64,000 nucleotides of DNA from Xanthobacteraceae bacterium (lineage in GTDB: Bacteria; Pseudomonadota; Alphaproteobacteria; Rhizobiales; Xanthobacteraceae). The notes beneath the pieces are model-generated. The model ran no database searches. It worked only from the letters and a program-made list of their open reading frames with translations, and had not been told where the DNA came from. The DNA lies in contig JALHRD010000015.1 of assembly GCA_022841625.1 (NCBI GenBank), forward strand, positions 62,001 to 126,000. The letters run 5' to 3'. Positions 1-8,440 of this stretch are shown one piece after another; position 1 is the stretch's first letter, and each line of letters opens with the position of its first letter. The position numbers were made by a program, and so were the translations under genes.

Positions 1-744
1 CAGTGGGGCGAGGCCGATCGCGCCGGCACAGGACCGCAGAAACTCGCGGTAGGACTGGAAATCCAGGTACGCAATTTGCCGGCATTGGTCGAACTGCCCA
101 GCGAACTTGGCGTCGAACCGGCCGATGAGGATGACTTCGTATCCGGCCCGCTTCACGAGCGATGCGAAGCCCTGCATGAAAGCGGGATAGCCGTCCAGAA
201 AGAACGGGACGTCGCTGGAGGTCCAAATCACCTGTCGGCGCGGCAAGAGGGGTTCGGGCGGGATAGCGCTCACACAACCGTTGCGAAGAACGACAATTTC
301 GCTGGACAGGGAAGGAACGTCTTCCAAGAGATTTGTGCCTAGCCGCTCGGTGGCGACCGTTATCGCCCTGGCATTATTAAGGCACCAGTCGAGCCGCGTT
401 TGCGTGCGACGGTTCGCCTTCATCACAAAGCGGGGGATTGAGGTGATGAGATCGTCGATGTCGTAGATGATCGGCACGTCGGCATTGCGCCTCAAGAACC
501 TGAACTGCGCTGTCGATACGTTGCGCTGACACCAGATGTGCGTGAACGAATAGGATTTCAGCGGGCCCATCATGGCCATCGACCGATCGACGACCTGGTA
601 GTCGGCGATCACACCCCGCTTGAGCAGGGCGTTCAGAAACGGCTTGATCCGTACCTCGCCGATGAAATTGCCCGAGTACAGCGCCAGGATGGCCGGGCGG
701 CGCGCATCACGGTCATGGGTAAATGGATAGCGGTCGAACAACAC
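1..744 (-). CDS. glycosyltransferase-like protein, 3' end cut off by the window edge
   Basis: An open frame of 248 codons runs off the left edge. I read it from the reverse complement. It begins with a GTG at 744 (MLFDRYPFTHDRDARRP); a TTG three bases later is an alternative start, and no strong ribosome site is visible. YDIDDL at residues 94-99 after a hydrophobic strand, and VILIGRF near 205-211 as a second-domain strand, resemble GT4-type glycosyltransferases of surface polysaccharide synthesis. The C-terminal nucleotide-sugar site lies outside the window, so the family call rests on fold-type motifs only. It sits 84 bases after ruvA, where ruvB would usually be. Substrate unknown. Confidence 0.6.
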   Translation of the reverse strand, partial: MLFDRYPFTHDRDARRPAILALYSGNFIGEVRIKPFLNALLKRGVIADYQVVDRSMAMMGPLKSYSFTHIWCQRNVSTAQFRFLRRNADVPIIYDIDDLITSIPRFVMKANRRTQTRLDWCLNNARAITVATERLGTNLLEDVPSLSSEIVVLRNGCVSAIPPEPLLPRRQVIWTSSDVPFFLDGYPAFMQGFASLVKRAGYEVILIGRFDAKFAGQFDQCRQIAYLDFQSYREFLRSCAGAIGLAPL

Positions 745-828
745 CGGCGGGCCCCGTAACCGTCGATTGCTGCCGTACCCTACTTGCTTGCGGGTCGCAA
801 GACTCGCAAACGGATAGCACGATTTCGG

Positions 829-1449
829 CTATGACCGCGCCAGTTCCTTGAGGCCGAGACGGATCAGTTTCGCCGTATCGGGTTCCTCGCCGGCTTCGCG
901 CGCGGCGGCGGCGATCGCGGCCGCCGCCTGCGGCTGGCCATAACCGAGATTGACCAACGCGGAAACCGCATCCGCGACCGGCCGCGGCGCGCGGCGGTCG
1001 TCGACAGCGCCGGACAGCCGCACCACCGCCGGATCGAGATCCGCATAGGCCGGCGCCTTGTCCTTCAATTCGGTCACGATCCGCTCCGCGACCTTCGGCC
1101 CCACGCCCGGCGTCCGCGCCACCATCGCCTTGTCGCGCATGGCGATGGCGGACGCGAGGTCGGCGGGCTTGAGCGTGCCCAATACCGATAGCGCGACTTT
1201 GGCGCCGACGCCCTGCACCGTCTGCAACAGGCGAAACCATTCGCGCTCGACATCGCTCATGAAGCCGAACAGCTTGATTTGGTCCTCCCGCACATAGGTT
1301 TCGATCGAAAGCGCGGCCGGCTGACCGCTGCCCGGCAGTTCCTGCAGCGTACGGGCGGAGCAATACACCTGGTAGCCGACGCCGCCGACGTCGAGGATCA
1401 CAAAATCCTCGCCATAGGAATCGATCATGCCTTTGAGTTTGCCGATCAT
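829..1449 (-). CDS. ruvA: Holliday junction branch migration protein RuvA
   Basis: 206 residues, the usual RuvA length. RuvA binds the four-way junction as a tetramer and loads the RuvB motor for branch migration. The N-terminal OB-fold (MIGKLKGMI..., about 1-62) is followed by two helix-hairpin-helix motifs (VQGVGAKVA near 78 and [13 protein letters not shown] near 112) that grip junction DNA, then a linker and the small C-terminal domain (about 150-206) that contacts RuvB. Its ATG overlaps the ruvC stop as ATGA, so the two are translationally coupled. The expected downstream ruvB is not adjacent. Confidence 0.96.
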   Translation of the reverse strand: MIGKLKGMIDSYGEDFVILDVGGVGYQVYCSARTLQELPGSGQPAALSIETYVREDQIKLFGFMSDVEREWFRLLQTVQGVGAKVALSVLGTLKPADLASAIAMRDKAMVARTPGVGPKVAERIVTELKDKAPAYADLDPAVVRLSGAVDDRRAPRPVADAVSALVNLGYGQPQAAAAIAAAAREAGEEPDTAKLIRLGLKELARS

Positions 1450-1955
1450 TGCCCCGCCGCCACCCTCAGCATCTTGCTCTGCCGATGATGCGCGTGACAG
1501 ATCGCAATCGCGAGCGCATCGGCGGCATCATGAGTCTTGGGATAAGCTTTGGGAAGGAGCACGCCAAGCATCATGCGAATTTGCGCTTTGTCGCCATGGC
1601 CGGCACCGACGATGGTCTTCTTCACCAGATTGGGCGCGTATTCGGAAACCGGCAGCCGGGCAAGGGCCGGCACCAGCAGCGCGATCCCGCGCGCTTGGCC
1701 GAGTTTCAGCGTCGCAGACGCGTCCTTGTTGACAAAGGTGGCCTCGACCGCCGCTTCTTCCGGCGCGTGGTCGGCAACCACCTGGCACAAGCCATCGTGC
1801 AGCGTGACCAGGCGTTCCGCCAGTGTCGCCTTGTCGTCGGTCGACACCGAGCCGCAGGCCAAGAAACCAAGCCGACTGCCCTCGATTTCAATGATGCCCC
1901 AGCCGGTGCGGCGGAGCCCCGGATCGATCCCCAGGATGCGAATCGCTCGTCCCAT
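1446..1955 (-). CDS. ruvC: crossover junction endodeoxyribonuclease RuvC
   Basis: 169 residues from the ATG at 1955; an upstream in-frame ATG at 1988 would add 11 residues not typical of the family. RuvC resolves Holliday junctions by symmetric cleavage in an RNase H-like fold. The acidic metal-binding set is complete: D11 (LGIDPG), E71 (VEATF), D143 and D146 (HDAADALA). Lysine-rich and glycine-rich segments ([13 protein letters not shown], 111-123) precede the last two aspartates as usual. It is the first gene of a ruvC-ruvA pair. A CTAG-type palindrome lies just upstream of its start. Confidence 0.96.
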   Translation of the reverse strand: MGRAIRILGIDPGLRRTGWGIIEIEGSRLGFLACGSVSTDDKATLAERLVTLHDGLCQVVADHAPEEAAVEATFVNKDASATLKLGQARGIALLVPALARLPVSEYAPNLVKKTIVGAGHGDKAQIRMMLGVLLPKAYPKTHDAADALAIAICHAHHRQSKMLRVAAGQ

Positions 1956-1990
1956 GATGTTTCGTTGATAGCGCCGGTGGCGGCACAATC

Positions 1991-2068
1991 CTAGTGGAGT
2001 GGATTTGACATTCGCTACCCACCTGGCAGCAAGCGCGCGATGCGAATGTCAAATCCAAACTCCACTAG
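1991..2068. repeat. imperfect palindrome, CTAG-type element 1
   Basis: The left arm reads CTAGTGGAGT then GGATTTGACATTCGC. The right arm is its reverse complement with two extra bases (TT) after the tenth base. About 25 positions of each arm pair around a 26-base centre. Both ends are CTAG. It lies between the ruvC start and a plus-strand permease gene and contains no gene. Four other loci in this window share the same skeleton. Confidence 0.85.
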
Positions 2069-2079
2069 CAGCCTATACT

Positions 2080-2159
2080 TGCTCATGGTCCTTTGATTCT
2101 AACATTCGCAAAATGGCACGCGGAAATGGGATGCGAATGTTAGAATCGGACCACGAGCA
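2080..2159. repeat. imperfect palindrome, element 2 of the same family
   Basis: The left arm is TGCTCATGGTCC, then TTT, then GATTCTAACATTCGCA. The right arm is the reverse complement of TGCTCGTGGTCC and GATTCTAACATTCGCA without the TTT. Arms are 28-31 bases around a 21-base centre. TAGCAG (2066-2071) and CTGCTA (2181-2186) could extend the pairing outward. It follows element 1 by 11 bases, so the whole ruvC-permease gap is built of hairpin DNA. Confidence 0.8.
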
Positions 2160-2209
2160 GGTCGCCGCGCGGCCGGGCGCCTGCTAAGGACTTTCGACCG
2201 AACCGCTCA

Positions 2210-3004
2210 TTGCGCAGCCCGACCGTGATTGACCTGCCCGACAGCGCCGCAATTGCCGCCGTCTTTACGGATCCGCGCAGCTATGCGGCGATGGCGGTGT
2301 CGATTCTGGCCGGCGCCGTGCGCGGCTTCTCCGGCTTCGGCTCGGCGTTGATTTTCGTGCCGCTGATGAGCGCGCTTTACGATCCGCGCACCGCCGCCGG
2401 CACGTTTCTGCTGATCGATTTCGCCGTCGCGCTCGCGGTGCTGCCGACGGTGTGGCGCGAGGCCCACTGGCGCGACGTGTTTCCGCTGGCGACCGCGGCA
2501 GTGATCGCGGCACAGTTCGGCGCGCTGATCCTGATCTACACCGACGCCATTACCTTGCGCTGGGGCATCGCCATCGTCGTGCTGATCCTGCTTGCGGTGC
2601 TGATCTCGGGCTGGCGCTATCGCGGCCGGCCCACCCTGCCGGTCACGCTTGGCGTCGGCGCGCTGGCCGGCGGGCTCGGCGGCGCCATTCAGATCGTCGG
2701 ACCGCCAGTCATTGTGTATTGGCTCGGCAGCATGTCGAGCCCCGCGGTGGTGCGGGCCAACCTCAACGCCTTTTTCAGCCTGTTCGCCTGCGCGCTGATC
2801 GTGACCTATGTGGCGCGCGGCCTGTTGCCGGCGCATGTGATCACGCTGGCTTTGCTGCTCGGCCCGCTCCAGGTGCTCGCGCTTCGGAGCGGCGCGCGGC
2901 TGTTTCGCCTTGCCTCGGCAGAGACTTACCGGCGGGCCGCCTATGCGATTGTCGCCGCGGCGGCGCTGGTCAGCATGCCAATCCTGGATGGTTTATTCCG
3001 ATAG
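2210..3004 (+). CDS. TSUP-family (TauE/SafE-like) membrane permease
   Basis: 264 residues, nearly all hydrophobic, with about eight predicted membrane segments and the two-repeat layout of the sulfite exporter TauE/SafE family. GAVRGFSGFGSAL near residues 35-47 and AGGLGGAIQIVGPP near 152-165 are the glycine/proline-rich repeats expected at the substrate path. The family moves sulfite, sulfonates or organic acids across the inner membrane; the substrate here cannot be read. The frame opens with TTG at 2210; GTG at 2225 is an alternative. It is a lone plus-strand gene between ruvC and yebC, which are commonly neighbours, so it looks like an insertion next to the palindromes. Confidence 0.8.
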   Translation: MRSPTVIDLPDSAAIAAVFTDPRSYAAMAVSILAGAVRGFSGFGSALIFVPLMSALYDPRTAAGTFLLIDFAVALAVLPTVWREAHWRDVFPLATAAVIAAQFGALILIYTDAITLRWGIAIVVLILLAVLISGWRYRGRPTLPVTLGVGALAGGLGGAIQIVGPPVIVYWLGSMSSPAVVRANLNAFFSLFACALIVTYVARGLLPAHVITLALLLGPLQVLALRSGARLFRLASAETYRRAAYAIVAAAALVSMPILDGLFR

Positions 3005-3023
3005 TGCGACCTGTGCGCAGCAA

Positions 3024-3770
3024 TTAGGCGCTCAGCCTGGCGACCAGCGCGTCCGACACTTCGAAATTGGCATAGACGTTCTGCACATCGTCATTGTCGT
3101 TGAGCGTATCGATCATCTTCAAGAGCTTTTCGCCCTGTGCGTCGTCGACCGCGACGGTGTTCTGCGGCTTCCACACCAGCGCCGCCTTGCGCGGCTCGCC
3201 AAATTTCTGCTCCAGCGCCTTGGCGACATCGCGCAGCGCGTCCGACGCGGTGAAAATCTCATGGCCGTTCTCGTGCGACGTCACGTCATCGGCGCCGGCT
3301 TCGATCGCGGCGTCCAGCATGGCGTCGGCACTCGCCACCTTAGCATCGAACTCGACCACGCCGACATGATCGAACATGAACGAGACTGCGCCGGTCTCGG
3401 CCATATTGCCGCCATGCTTGGTGAAGGTTGCGCGCACTTCGCCGGCGGTGCGATTGCGGTTGTCGGTGAGCACCTCGACGATCACCGCGACACCGCCGGG
3501 GCCATAGCCCTCGTAGCGAATTTCATCGTAATTTTCGGCGTCGCCGCCGAGCGCTTTTTTGATCGCACGCTCGATCGTGTCTTTGGTCATGTTTTCGGCG
3601 CGCGCCGCGATGATCGCCGCCCGCAGCCGCGCATTCATGGTGGGATCGGGCAGGCCGAGCTTTGCCGCCACCGTGATTTCGCGCGCGAGCTTGCCGAACA
3701 ACTTGGACCGCACCGCGTCCTGCCGCCCCTTGCGGTGCATAATGTTTTTGAATTGGGAATGACCGGCCAT
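3024..3770 (-). CDS. yebC: YebC/PmpR family protein
   Basis: 248 residues, full length. The N-terminus [18 protein letters not shown] is the family signature (usually AGHSKWxNIxHRKxxQD), followed by the conserved helical domain and [18 protein letters not shown] (about 88-105) and [14 protein letters not shown]. The family was first described as transcriptional regulators and is now also linked to translation of proline-rich stretches; I cannot separate these from sequence. It commonly lies next to ruvC; here a convergent permease gene intervenes, ending 19 bases from the yebC stop. Confidence 0.93.
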   Translation of the reverse strand: MAGHSQFKNIMHRKGRQDAVRSKLFGKLAREITVAAKLGLPDPTMNARLRAAIIAARAENMTKDTIERAIKKALGGDAENYDEIRYEGYGPGGVAVIVEVLTDNRNRTAGEVRATFTKHGGNMAETGAVSFMFDHVGVVEFDAKVASADAMLDAAIEAGADDVTSHENGHEIFTASDALRDVAKALEQKFGEPRKAALVWKPQNTVAVDDAQGEKLLKMIDTLNDNDDVQNVYANFEVSDALVARLSA

Positions 3771-3848
3771 GGTTAAGCGCTCGTGCCGCGACCCTGCTGA
3801 ATGAGGTTTGATGCCGGCGTTATATGACGCGTCGGCGCGGAAATAAAG

Positions 3849-4670
3849 TCACTCCCAGAACGACGGCCTCGCCTGTTCCAGCCGGCCGCCGAGCCGGACC
3901 GCGCCGACGCGGTGGGCGAGCCCGGACGCATCGTCGGTCTCGACCGCAACGGCGCACAGCGTCGCCTCGCCAAGCGCCGGCTCGAAGCGATTGCCGGGGA
4001 TCTTGCGCAAAAACCGGTTGAGCGGCTCGTCTTTGACCATGCCGATAACGGAATCATAGTCGCCTGTCATGCCGACATCGGACACAAAAGCGGTGCCGCC
4101 CGCCAGCACCCGATGATCGGCGGTGGGCACATGGGTGTGGGTGCCGACCACCAGACTCGCCCGCCCGTCGCAGAAATGCCCCATGCCCTGCTTTTCACTG
4201 GTCGCTTCGCAATGAACGTCGATGACAATGGCGTCGGCGTCACGCTTGAGCTTGCAGACGTCGAGTTCGCGCTCGACCGCGGCGAACGGATCGTCGAGCG
4301 CATCCATGAAGACGCGGCCCATGACATTAACCACCAAGACGCGCGCGCCGTTGCGCGCATCGACCAGCGCGGCGCCGCGGCCGGGCGTGCCATGCGGAAA
4401 ATTAATCGGGCGCAGCAGCTTCGGCGCGCGCTCGATGAACACCAATGCCTCGCGCTGATCCCAGGAGTGGTTACCGCCGGTAATCACATCGACGCCGGCA
4501 TCGACGAATTCGTGATAGATCGCCTCGGTGATGCCAAAGCCGCCGGCGGCGTTCTCGCCGTTGACGGCGACAAAGTCGAGCCGCCAGTCGCGGATCAGCC
4601 CGGGCAAGCGATTGAGCAAGGCGGTGCGCCCGCTGCGTCCGACGATGTCGCCGATGAAGAGAATGCGCAT
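3849..4670 (-). CDS. TIGR00282-type metallophosphoesterase (YmdB-like)
   Basis: 273 residues from the ATG at 4670 (MRILFIGDIVGRSGR); the ATG at 4691 overlaps the upstream gene and adds a non-family leader. Calcineurin-like phosphoesterase metal ligands are present: D8 in GDIVG, VNGENAAGG, GGNHSWDQ, DVHCEATSEK and GTHTHVPTAD. The YmdB group hydrolyses 2',3'-cyclic nucleotides. It follows the 5-FCL gene closely on the same strand and precedes yebC, a common order in this bacterial group. Confidence 0.88.
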   Translation of the reverse strand: MRILFIGDIVGRSGRTALLNRLPGLIRDWRLDFVAVNGENAAGGFGITEAIYHEFVDAGVDVITGGNHSWDQREALVFIERAPKLLRPINFPHGTPGRGAALVDARNGARVLVVNVMGRVFMDALDDPFAAVERELDVCKLKRDADAIVIDVHCEATSEKQGMGHFCDGRASLVVGTHTHVPTADHRVLAGGTAFVSDVGMTGDYDSVIGMVKDEPLNRFLRKIPGNRFEPALGEATLCAVAVETDDASGLAHRVGAVRLGGRLEQARPSFWE

Positions 4671-4675
4671 AGGCT

Positions 4676-5263
4676 TCACGCACCCCGGCAATCGATTGTC
4701 TCACGCTCGGTCAGCACGAGATCAAGGCGCGCGTCGCGGGGGGTCACCGGAACGGCGGCGACCTCCTGCATGGCATAGCCGATACCAATTGCAAGGATCG
4801 GCTGCCTGGCCCGCAGCGCGGCGAGCGTCAGGTCGTAATAGCCCGCGCCATAGCCGAGACGGTGGCCGCGGCGATCGAAGGCAAGCAGCGGCACGATCAC
4901 GACATCCGGGTCGACCGCCGGCGCATCGGACGGCGGCTCCTTGATACCCCAGCTTGCCGACACAAGCGGCGCATCGAGAGTCCACGCGCGCATGACCAAT
5001 GGCAGACCTTTGCCGGCCACCACCGGCAGCGCGAGCCGCGCGCCCGCCGCCGCGAGCCGGCGCATCATCGGCAGCGGATCGATCTCGCTCTTCATCGGCA
5101 TGAAACCCGACACGATGGCGCCGGGGGCAACCGCGATCGGAAACGAACGGCCGGCAATCGCCGCCGCGGCCTGCCGGCGTTCGGCCTCCGGCAGCGCATC
5201 GCGGCGCGCTGCCGCTTCGCGGCGCAAGTCATTTTTTATTGTCGCGATTTCCGTGCTGTCCAA
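4676..5263 (-). CDS. 5-formyltetrahydrofolate cyclo-ligase
   Basis: 195 residues. The enzyme converts 5-formyl-THF to 5,10-methenyl-THF with ATP, returning stored folate to the one-carbon pool. Family marks are the basic N-terminus (KNDLRREAAARRD), FMPMKSEID near residue 54 and the ATP/substrate loop RLGYGAGYYD near 138-147. The gene lies downstream of zapA and the 6S RNA locus, an arrangement conserved from enterics to alphaproteobacteria. Its stop is 5 bases before the phosphoesterase start, so the two are likely co-transcribed. Confidence 0.93.
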   Translation of the reverse strand: MDSTEIATIKNDLRREAAARRDALPEAERRQAAAAIAGRSFPIAVAPGAIVSGFMPMKSEIDPLPMMRRLAAAGARLALPVVAGKGLPLVMRAWTLDAPLVSASWGIKEPPSDAPAVDPDVVIVPLLAFDRRGHRLGYGAGYYDLTLAALRARQPILAIGIGYAMQEVAAVPVTPRDARLDLVLTERETIDCRGA

Positions 5264-5279
5264 CCGTCGCCCTTTGCGG

Positions 5280-5355
5280 CTAGTGGTCCAATTCTAACGT
5301 TCGCATCCCGCGCAAGCCGCAAAGGGGTAGCGAAATTCAAATCCACTCCACTTGC
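5280..5355. repeat. composite CTAG-type element 3 (unmatched halves)
   Basis: The left half, CTAGTGGTCC plus AATTCTAACGTTCGCATCCC, matches the arm type of element 2. The right half, read on the other strand, is GTGGAGTGGATTTGA plus ATTTCGCTACCCC and matches the arm type of element 1. The halves pair poorly with each other, unlike the other family members. A further CTAG at 5359-5362 may mark the true right end. It lies between the 5-FCL start and the 6S RNA region. Confidence 0.7.
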
Positions 5356-5439
5356 GACCTAGGGTCGCTCGCGCCTCGGGGCGATGGCGAAAGCGCGATG
5401 GCAATGAGTGCGGAGCCGCAATGGCCGTTGGAGCATCGA

Positions 5440-5600
5440 TCCCAGGTTCCCTACTCATGTAGGTGGGCGCCATATGACCGAACCCACGAGCTCGGCCAGG
5501 GACAGCTCCCTTAAGGATCGATAAGGCCCCGGGAATACTGCTCCTGACGAACCGTGCAGCCCCGCCTGGGTAATCTAATGCGGATGGCGGGTTATCGCCA
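5440..5600 (-). ncRNA. ssrS: probable 6S RNA (approximate ends)
   Basis: The 378-base gap between zapA and 5-FCL has no credible gene, and this is the classical 6S RNA position. On the minus strand a long-range stem can form between AGGCGGG (around 5568-5560) and CCCACCT (around 5467-5461), enclosing an interrupted hairpin whose inner stem is CCTTA/TAAGG flanked by GGGG and CCC. This resembles the closing stem, bulge and terminal hairpin of 6S RNA, which binds the sigma-70 holoenzyme in stationary phase. CCTAC-ATGA-GTAGG follows the 3' side. The call rests on position and folding, not on a covariance search, and the ends are uncertain. Confidence 0.65.
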
Positions 5601-5641
5601 CCGGCCATTATCGCCAAAAGCTGTGACGCCGAGCTGGGATT

Positions 5642-6028
5642 TCATCCCATCGCCACGGCCGCTTCACCGACGGTTTGGTTGAGCTCCCGGGTCAGCCCCT
5701 CGATTCGCTCCGCCGCCGCGTTAAGCGCGGCCGCGATTGCCGCCTGTGTCGCCTGGACGCGCTCGGCCGACGCCACCCTGGCCGCTTGCAGCGCGGCCAT
5801 GTCCTCTTCCAGGCGCTTGAGCCGGCCATTCAGCTCCGACATTTCGTCGATGACCATGAGCGCCGCCATGATGGTCAATCGGGCGTCGCCGACCTCGCCG
5901 AAATTGCCGCGCAGCTTGTCGATGCGCCGACTGAGGCCGTGGGCAAGCCTAATCAGATGGCCCTCCTGGCCATCCTCACAGGCCATGCGGAATTGCCGGC
6001 CATTGATGGTGACGGTCACCTGCGACAT
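5642..6028 (-). CDS. zapA: cell division protein ZapA
   Basis: 128 residues from the ATG at 6028, which has a GGGG-rich ribosome site; the frame could also open at TTG 6031. ZapA binds and bundles FtsZ at the division ring. The N-terminus QVTVTINGRQFRMACEDGQE and the following HLIRLAHGLSRRIDKLR match the ZapA globular domain. Residues about 65-125 are heptad-rich and alanine-rich, giving the usual coiled coil. It is followed by the 6S RNA locus and 5-FCL and preceded by a DUF4164 gene, as in other Hyphomicrobiales. Confidence 0.92.
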   Translation of the reverse strand: MSQVTVTINGRQFRMACEDGQEGHLIRLAHGLSRRIDKLRGNFGEVGDARLTIMAALMVIDEMSELNGRLKRLEEDMAALQAARVASAERVQATQAAIAAALNAAAERIEGLTRELNQTVGEAAVAMG

Positions 6029-6062
6029 CAATTGGCCCCCCGGCCTTCGCTACGCCCGTCGC

Positions 6063-6344
6063 TCACCGATCATTGGCCTCTAGGACGCCGCGCACCGATT
6101 CGATGGCCACGTCCAGCCGCCGGGAAACTTCGCGATTGGTGGTCTCAAGCAGGCGAATGCGTGACGCCGCCACATCGAGATCCGAGGCCAGCCGCGACCG
6201 GTCCGTTCCCAGCGCATGCAGCTGGTCGGACAGATCGGTCTGCCCGCGATCGAGATTGCGGCGGCGCTCTACCGCAACCTCAAGCGCATCCATCGCAAGC
6301 GCAAGGCGCCTGCTGGCGGCATCGACTCCCGCTGTATCCGACAT
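6063..6344 (-). CDS. DUF4164 domain protein
   Basis: 93 residues, highly charged and probably helical throughout (ALEVAVERRRNLDRGQTD, then VRGVLEANDR at the end), with no membrane segment. DUF4164 proteins are small coiled-coil proteins that sit beside zapA in Hyphomicrobiales; a role in division is inferred from that linkage only. It lies 34 bases upstream of zapA on the same strand and is probably co-transcribed with it. Confidence 0.75.
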   Translation of the reverse strand: MSDTAGVDAASRRLALAMDALEVAVERRRNLDRGQTDLSDQLHALGTDRSRLASDLDVAASRIRLLETTNREVSRRLDVAIESVRGVLEANDR

Positions 6345-6443
6345 TGCCCCTACCCCTAACGCGCTTTAGACCCCGGATTCCGGCATCTGTAAGGCAAACG
6401 AAAATTGTCTCAATGGCAAGCGCTTAGCAGCCGACCTTGACAC

Positions 6444-6455
6444 AATGCTAGCATT
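6444..6455. promoter_or_regulatory. perfect 12-base palindrome AATGCTAGCATT
   Basis: An exact dyad lies in the 142-base gap between the antiporter stop and the DUF4164 start, about 100 bases upstream of DUF4164. It could be a regulator site for the DUF4164-zapA unit. It contains CTAG, which is rare in this window outside the palindrome family. No regulator can be named. Confidence 0.3.
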
Positions 6456-6486
6456 TTGCCGGGAACCATCGTCGGCCGCGACGATT

Positions 6487-8301
6487 TCATCGGCCGTTTT
6501 CCGAACCATCCACAGGTGGCGGGGCGGCACGCCTGCGTTTTGGCGTGGTGAAGGGGACCGGCTTTGGCGCGTTGCCATGCAAAAGGTCGCGGCCGGCCAA
6601 CAGGCCGCCGGTGGTCTCCAAGGCGAAACGTTCGGCATCGCGGCGCCGGATGTCGGCCGCGGCTTCAGCCGCAGCCTCGTTGGGAACGCCAAGCGCGCGG
6701 AGCGCGGCTTCGCCGAACGCCAGCGCCGATTCGAAGGTCTCGCGGATCTGCACATCGACCCCGGCGGCAACCAGCTTGAGCGCGTGTTCCCGATCGAACG
6801 ACCGCACCAGGACCTTCGCAAGCGGAAATTCCGTCTTGACGATTGCCACGATCCGGTCGGCAACGTCGCGCTTGTCAACACAGATCAAGATCACTTGCGC
6901 CTCACCGGCGCCGGCCGAGCGCAGCACGTCAAGCCGTGCGCCATCGCCGAAATAGATTTTGAAACCGAAATCAGCGGCGCTGCGGATCATCTCGGTATCC
7001 GTGTCGATGATCGAGACTTCCACCCCACGCGCCAATAGGGATTGGCTCGCCACCTGGCCGAACCGGCCGAATCCGATAATCAGTGCGCTGCCGTGCAGAT
7101 CCTCGGCAACTTCGACACCGTCCATGGACTGCTCGTTCTTCGGCAGCAGCCAGCGCAACGCAAACACCGCAAGCGGGGTGAGCGCCATCGAGATGATCAC
7201 GATTGCAGCGAGCATCGCGTTGGTGGTGGCGTCGAACAGTCCGGCACTCGCCGCCGCCGCGTAGAGAACAAAGGCGAACTCGCCACCCTGCACTAGCAGC
7301 GTTGCGAGGTAGATCCCTTCGCGATGGCTTGCCTTGAACAGCCGTGCCACGGAATAGACGCCGACCGACTTGATGAGCATATAGATTGGCACAGCGGCGA
7401 CGATCAGGTGCCAGTGGCGCGCGAACACCGCTAGGTCAAGCGACATCCCGACGCCGATGAAGAATAGGCCAAGCAGGATGCCGCGAAACGGTTCGATGTC
7501 GGCCTCAAGCTGATGACGGAAGGTCGATTCCGACAGCAACACACCCGCCAGGAAAGCACCCATCGCCATCGACAAGCCGCTGACCTGCATCACGAGCGCC
7601 GAACCGAGCACAACCAGCAGCGCGGCGGCCGTCATGACTTCGCGCGCACGGGAATCGGCCAGAATGCGAAACACCGGATTGAGCAGCCAGCGCCCGGCTG
7701 TCAGCAATGCGGCCAGCGCGGCGAGGGCAGCAACAATGGCAACCCAGCGACCGCCGGCGACCCCCTGGGGGTCTGCCGGCGTCAGGAACGCCACCAGAGC
7801 GAGCAGTGGTACGATGGCGAGATCCTGCAGCAGCAGGATTGATACCGTGCGCTGACCTGCCTGAGTCGCGGTGTCGCCGCGCTCTTCAAGAATTTGTGCG
7901 GCGATCGCGGTCGAGGACAGCGTAAAACCCATGGCTGCCAAGAACGCCACGACAACCGGAAATCCGGCGAGGACGCCGACACCGGTTAGCAGCGCGCCGC
8001 AGACGACGACTTGTGCAACGCCGAGTCCGAAGATTTCCCGTCGCAGGCTCCACAACCGCGATGGCTGCATTTCCAGCCCAATGATGAACAGGAACATCAC
8101 CACGCCGAGCTCGGCAACATGCAGAATTGACTGTGGGTCCGTGAACAGCCGCAACCCGAACGGCCCGATCACGAGTCCCGCCGCCAGGTAGCCGAGCACC
8201 GAGCCAAGTCCCGCCCGCTTGAACAGGGGAACCGCAATCACCGCCGCGCCGAGCAACGCGACGACCTGCATCAGATCGGTCCCCTGTTCCAACGCCGCCA
8301 C
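6487..8301 (-). CDS. CPA2 family monovalent cation:proton antiporter with RCK domain (KefB/KefC-like)
   Basis: 604 residues opening with GTG at 8301 behind a strong GAGGGGG site. Residues about 10-385 form some twelve membrane segments of the Na+/H+ exchanger fold. GSALIIGFGRFGQVASQSL (about 405-423) begins a TrkA-N/RCK nucleotide-binding domain (GxGxxG, then the acidic IIDTDTEM) running to about 520. A basic, proline-rich tail follows. The family exchanges K+ or Na+ for protons at the inner membrane under ligand control. The gene lies back to back with tkt, separated by hairpin elements. Confidence 0.9.
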   Translation of the reverse strand: MAALEQGTDLMQVVALLGAAVIAVPLFKRAGLGSVLGYLAAGLVIGPFGLRLFTDPQSILHVAELGVVMFLFIIGLEMQPSRLWSLRREIFGLGVAQVVVCGALLTGVGVLAGFPVVVAFLAAMGFTLSSTAIAAQILEERGDTATQAGQRTVSILLLQDLAIVPLLALVAFLTPADPQGVAGGRWVAIVAALAALAALLTAGRWLLNPVFRILADSRAREVMTAAALLVVLGSALVMQVSGLSMAMGAFLAGVLLSESTFRHQLEADIEPFRGILLGLFFIGVGMSLDLAVFARHWHLIVAAVPIYMLIKSVGVYSVARLFKASHREGIYLATLLVQGGEFAFVLYAAAASAGLFDATTNAMLAAIVIISMALTPLAVFALRWLLPKNEQSMDGVEVAEDLHGSALIIGFGRFGQVASQSLLARGVEVSIIDTDTEMIRSAADFGFKIYFGDGARLDVLRSAGAGEAQVILICVDKRDVADRIVAIVKTEFPLAKVLVRSFDREHALKLVAAGVDVQIRETFESALAFGEAALRALGVPNEAAAEAAADIRRRDAERFALETTGGLLAGRDLLHGNAPKPVPFTTPKRRRAAPPPVDGSENGR

Positions 8302-8440
8302 GTTAGCCCCCTCGCCTTTTCTGGGTCAGGTCTGGTTTATCCAAAGCCTTCGCCGACGGCCAGCCGTTCGCATTGACTCGAAGGCCGCACATGTTAAGCA
8401 ACTCGCGCATTTTGAGGGATTGTCCCTCAGAATCGGCGGG

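Noticed and set aside
5294-5617. Minus-strand open frame of about 107 codons in the zapA/5-FCL gap
   Set aside because: No domain, no good ribosome site, and it coincides with the 6S RNA position; better explained as non-coding RNA.
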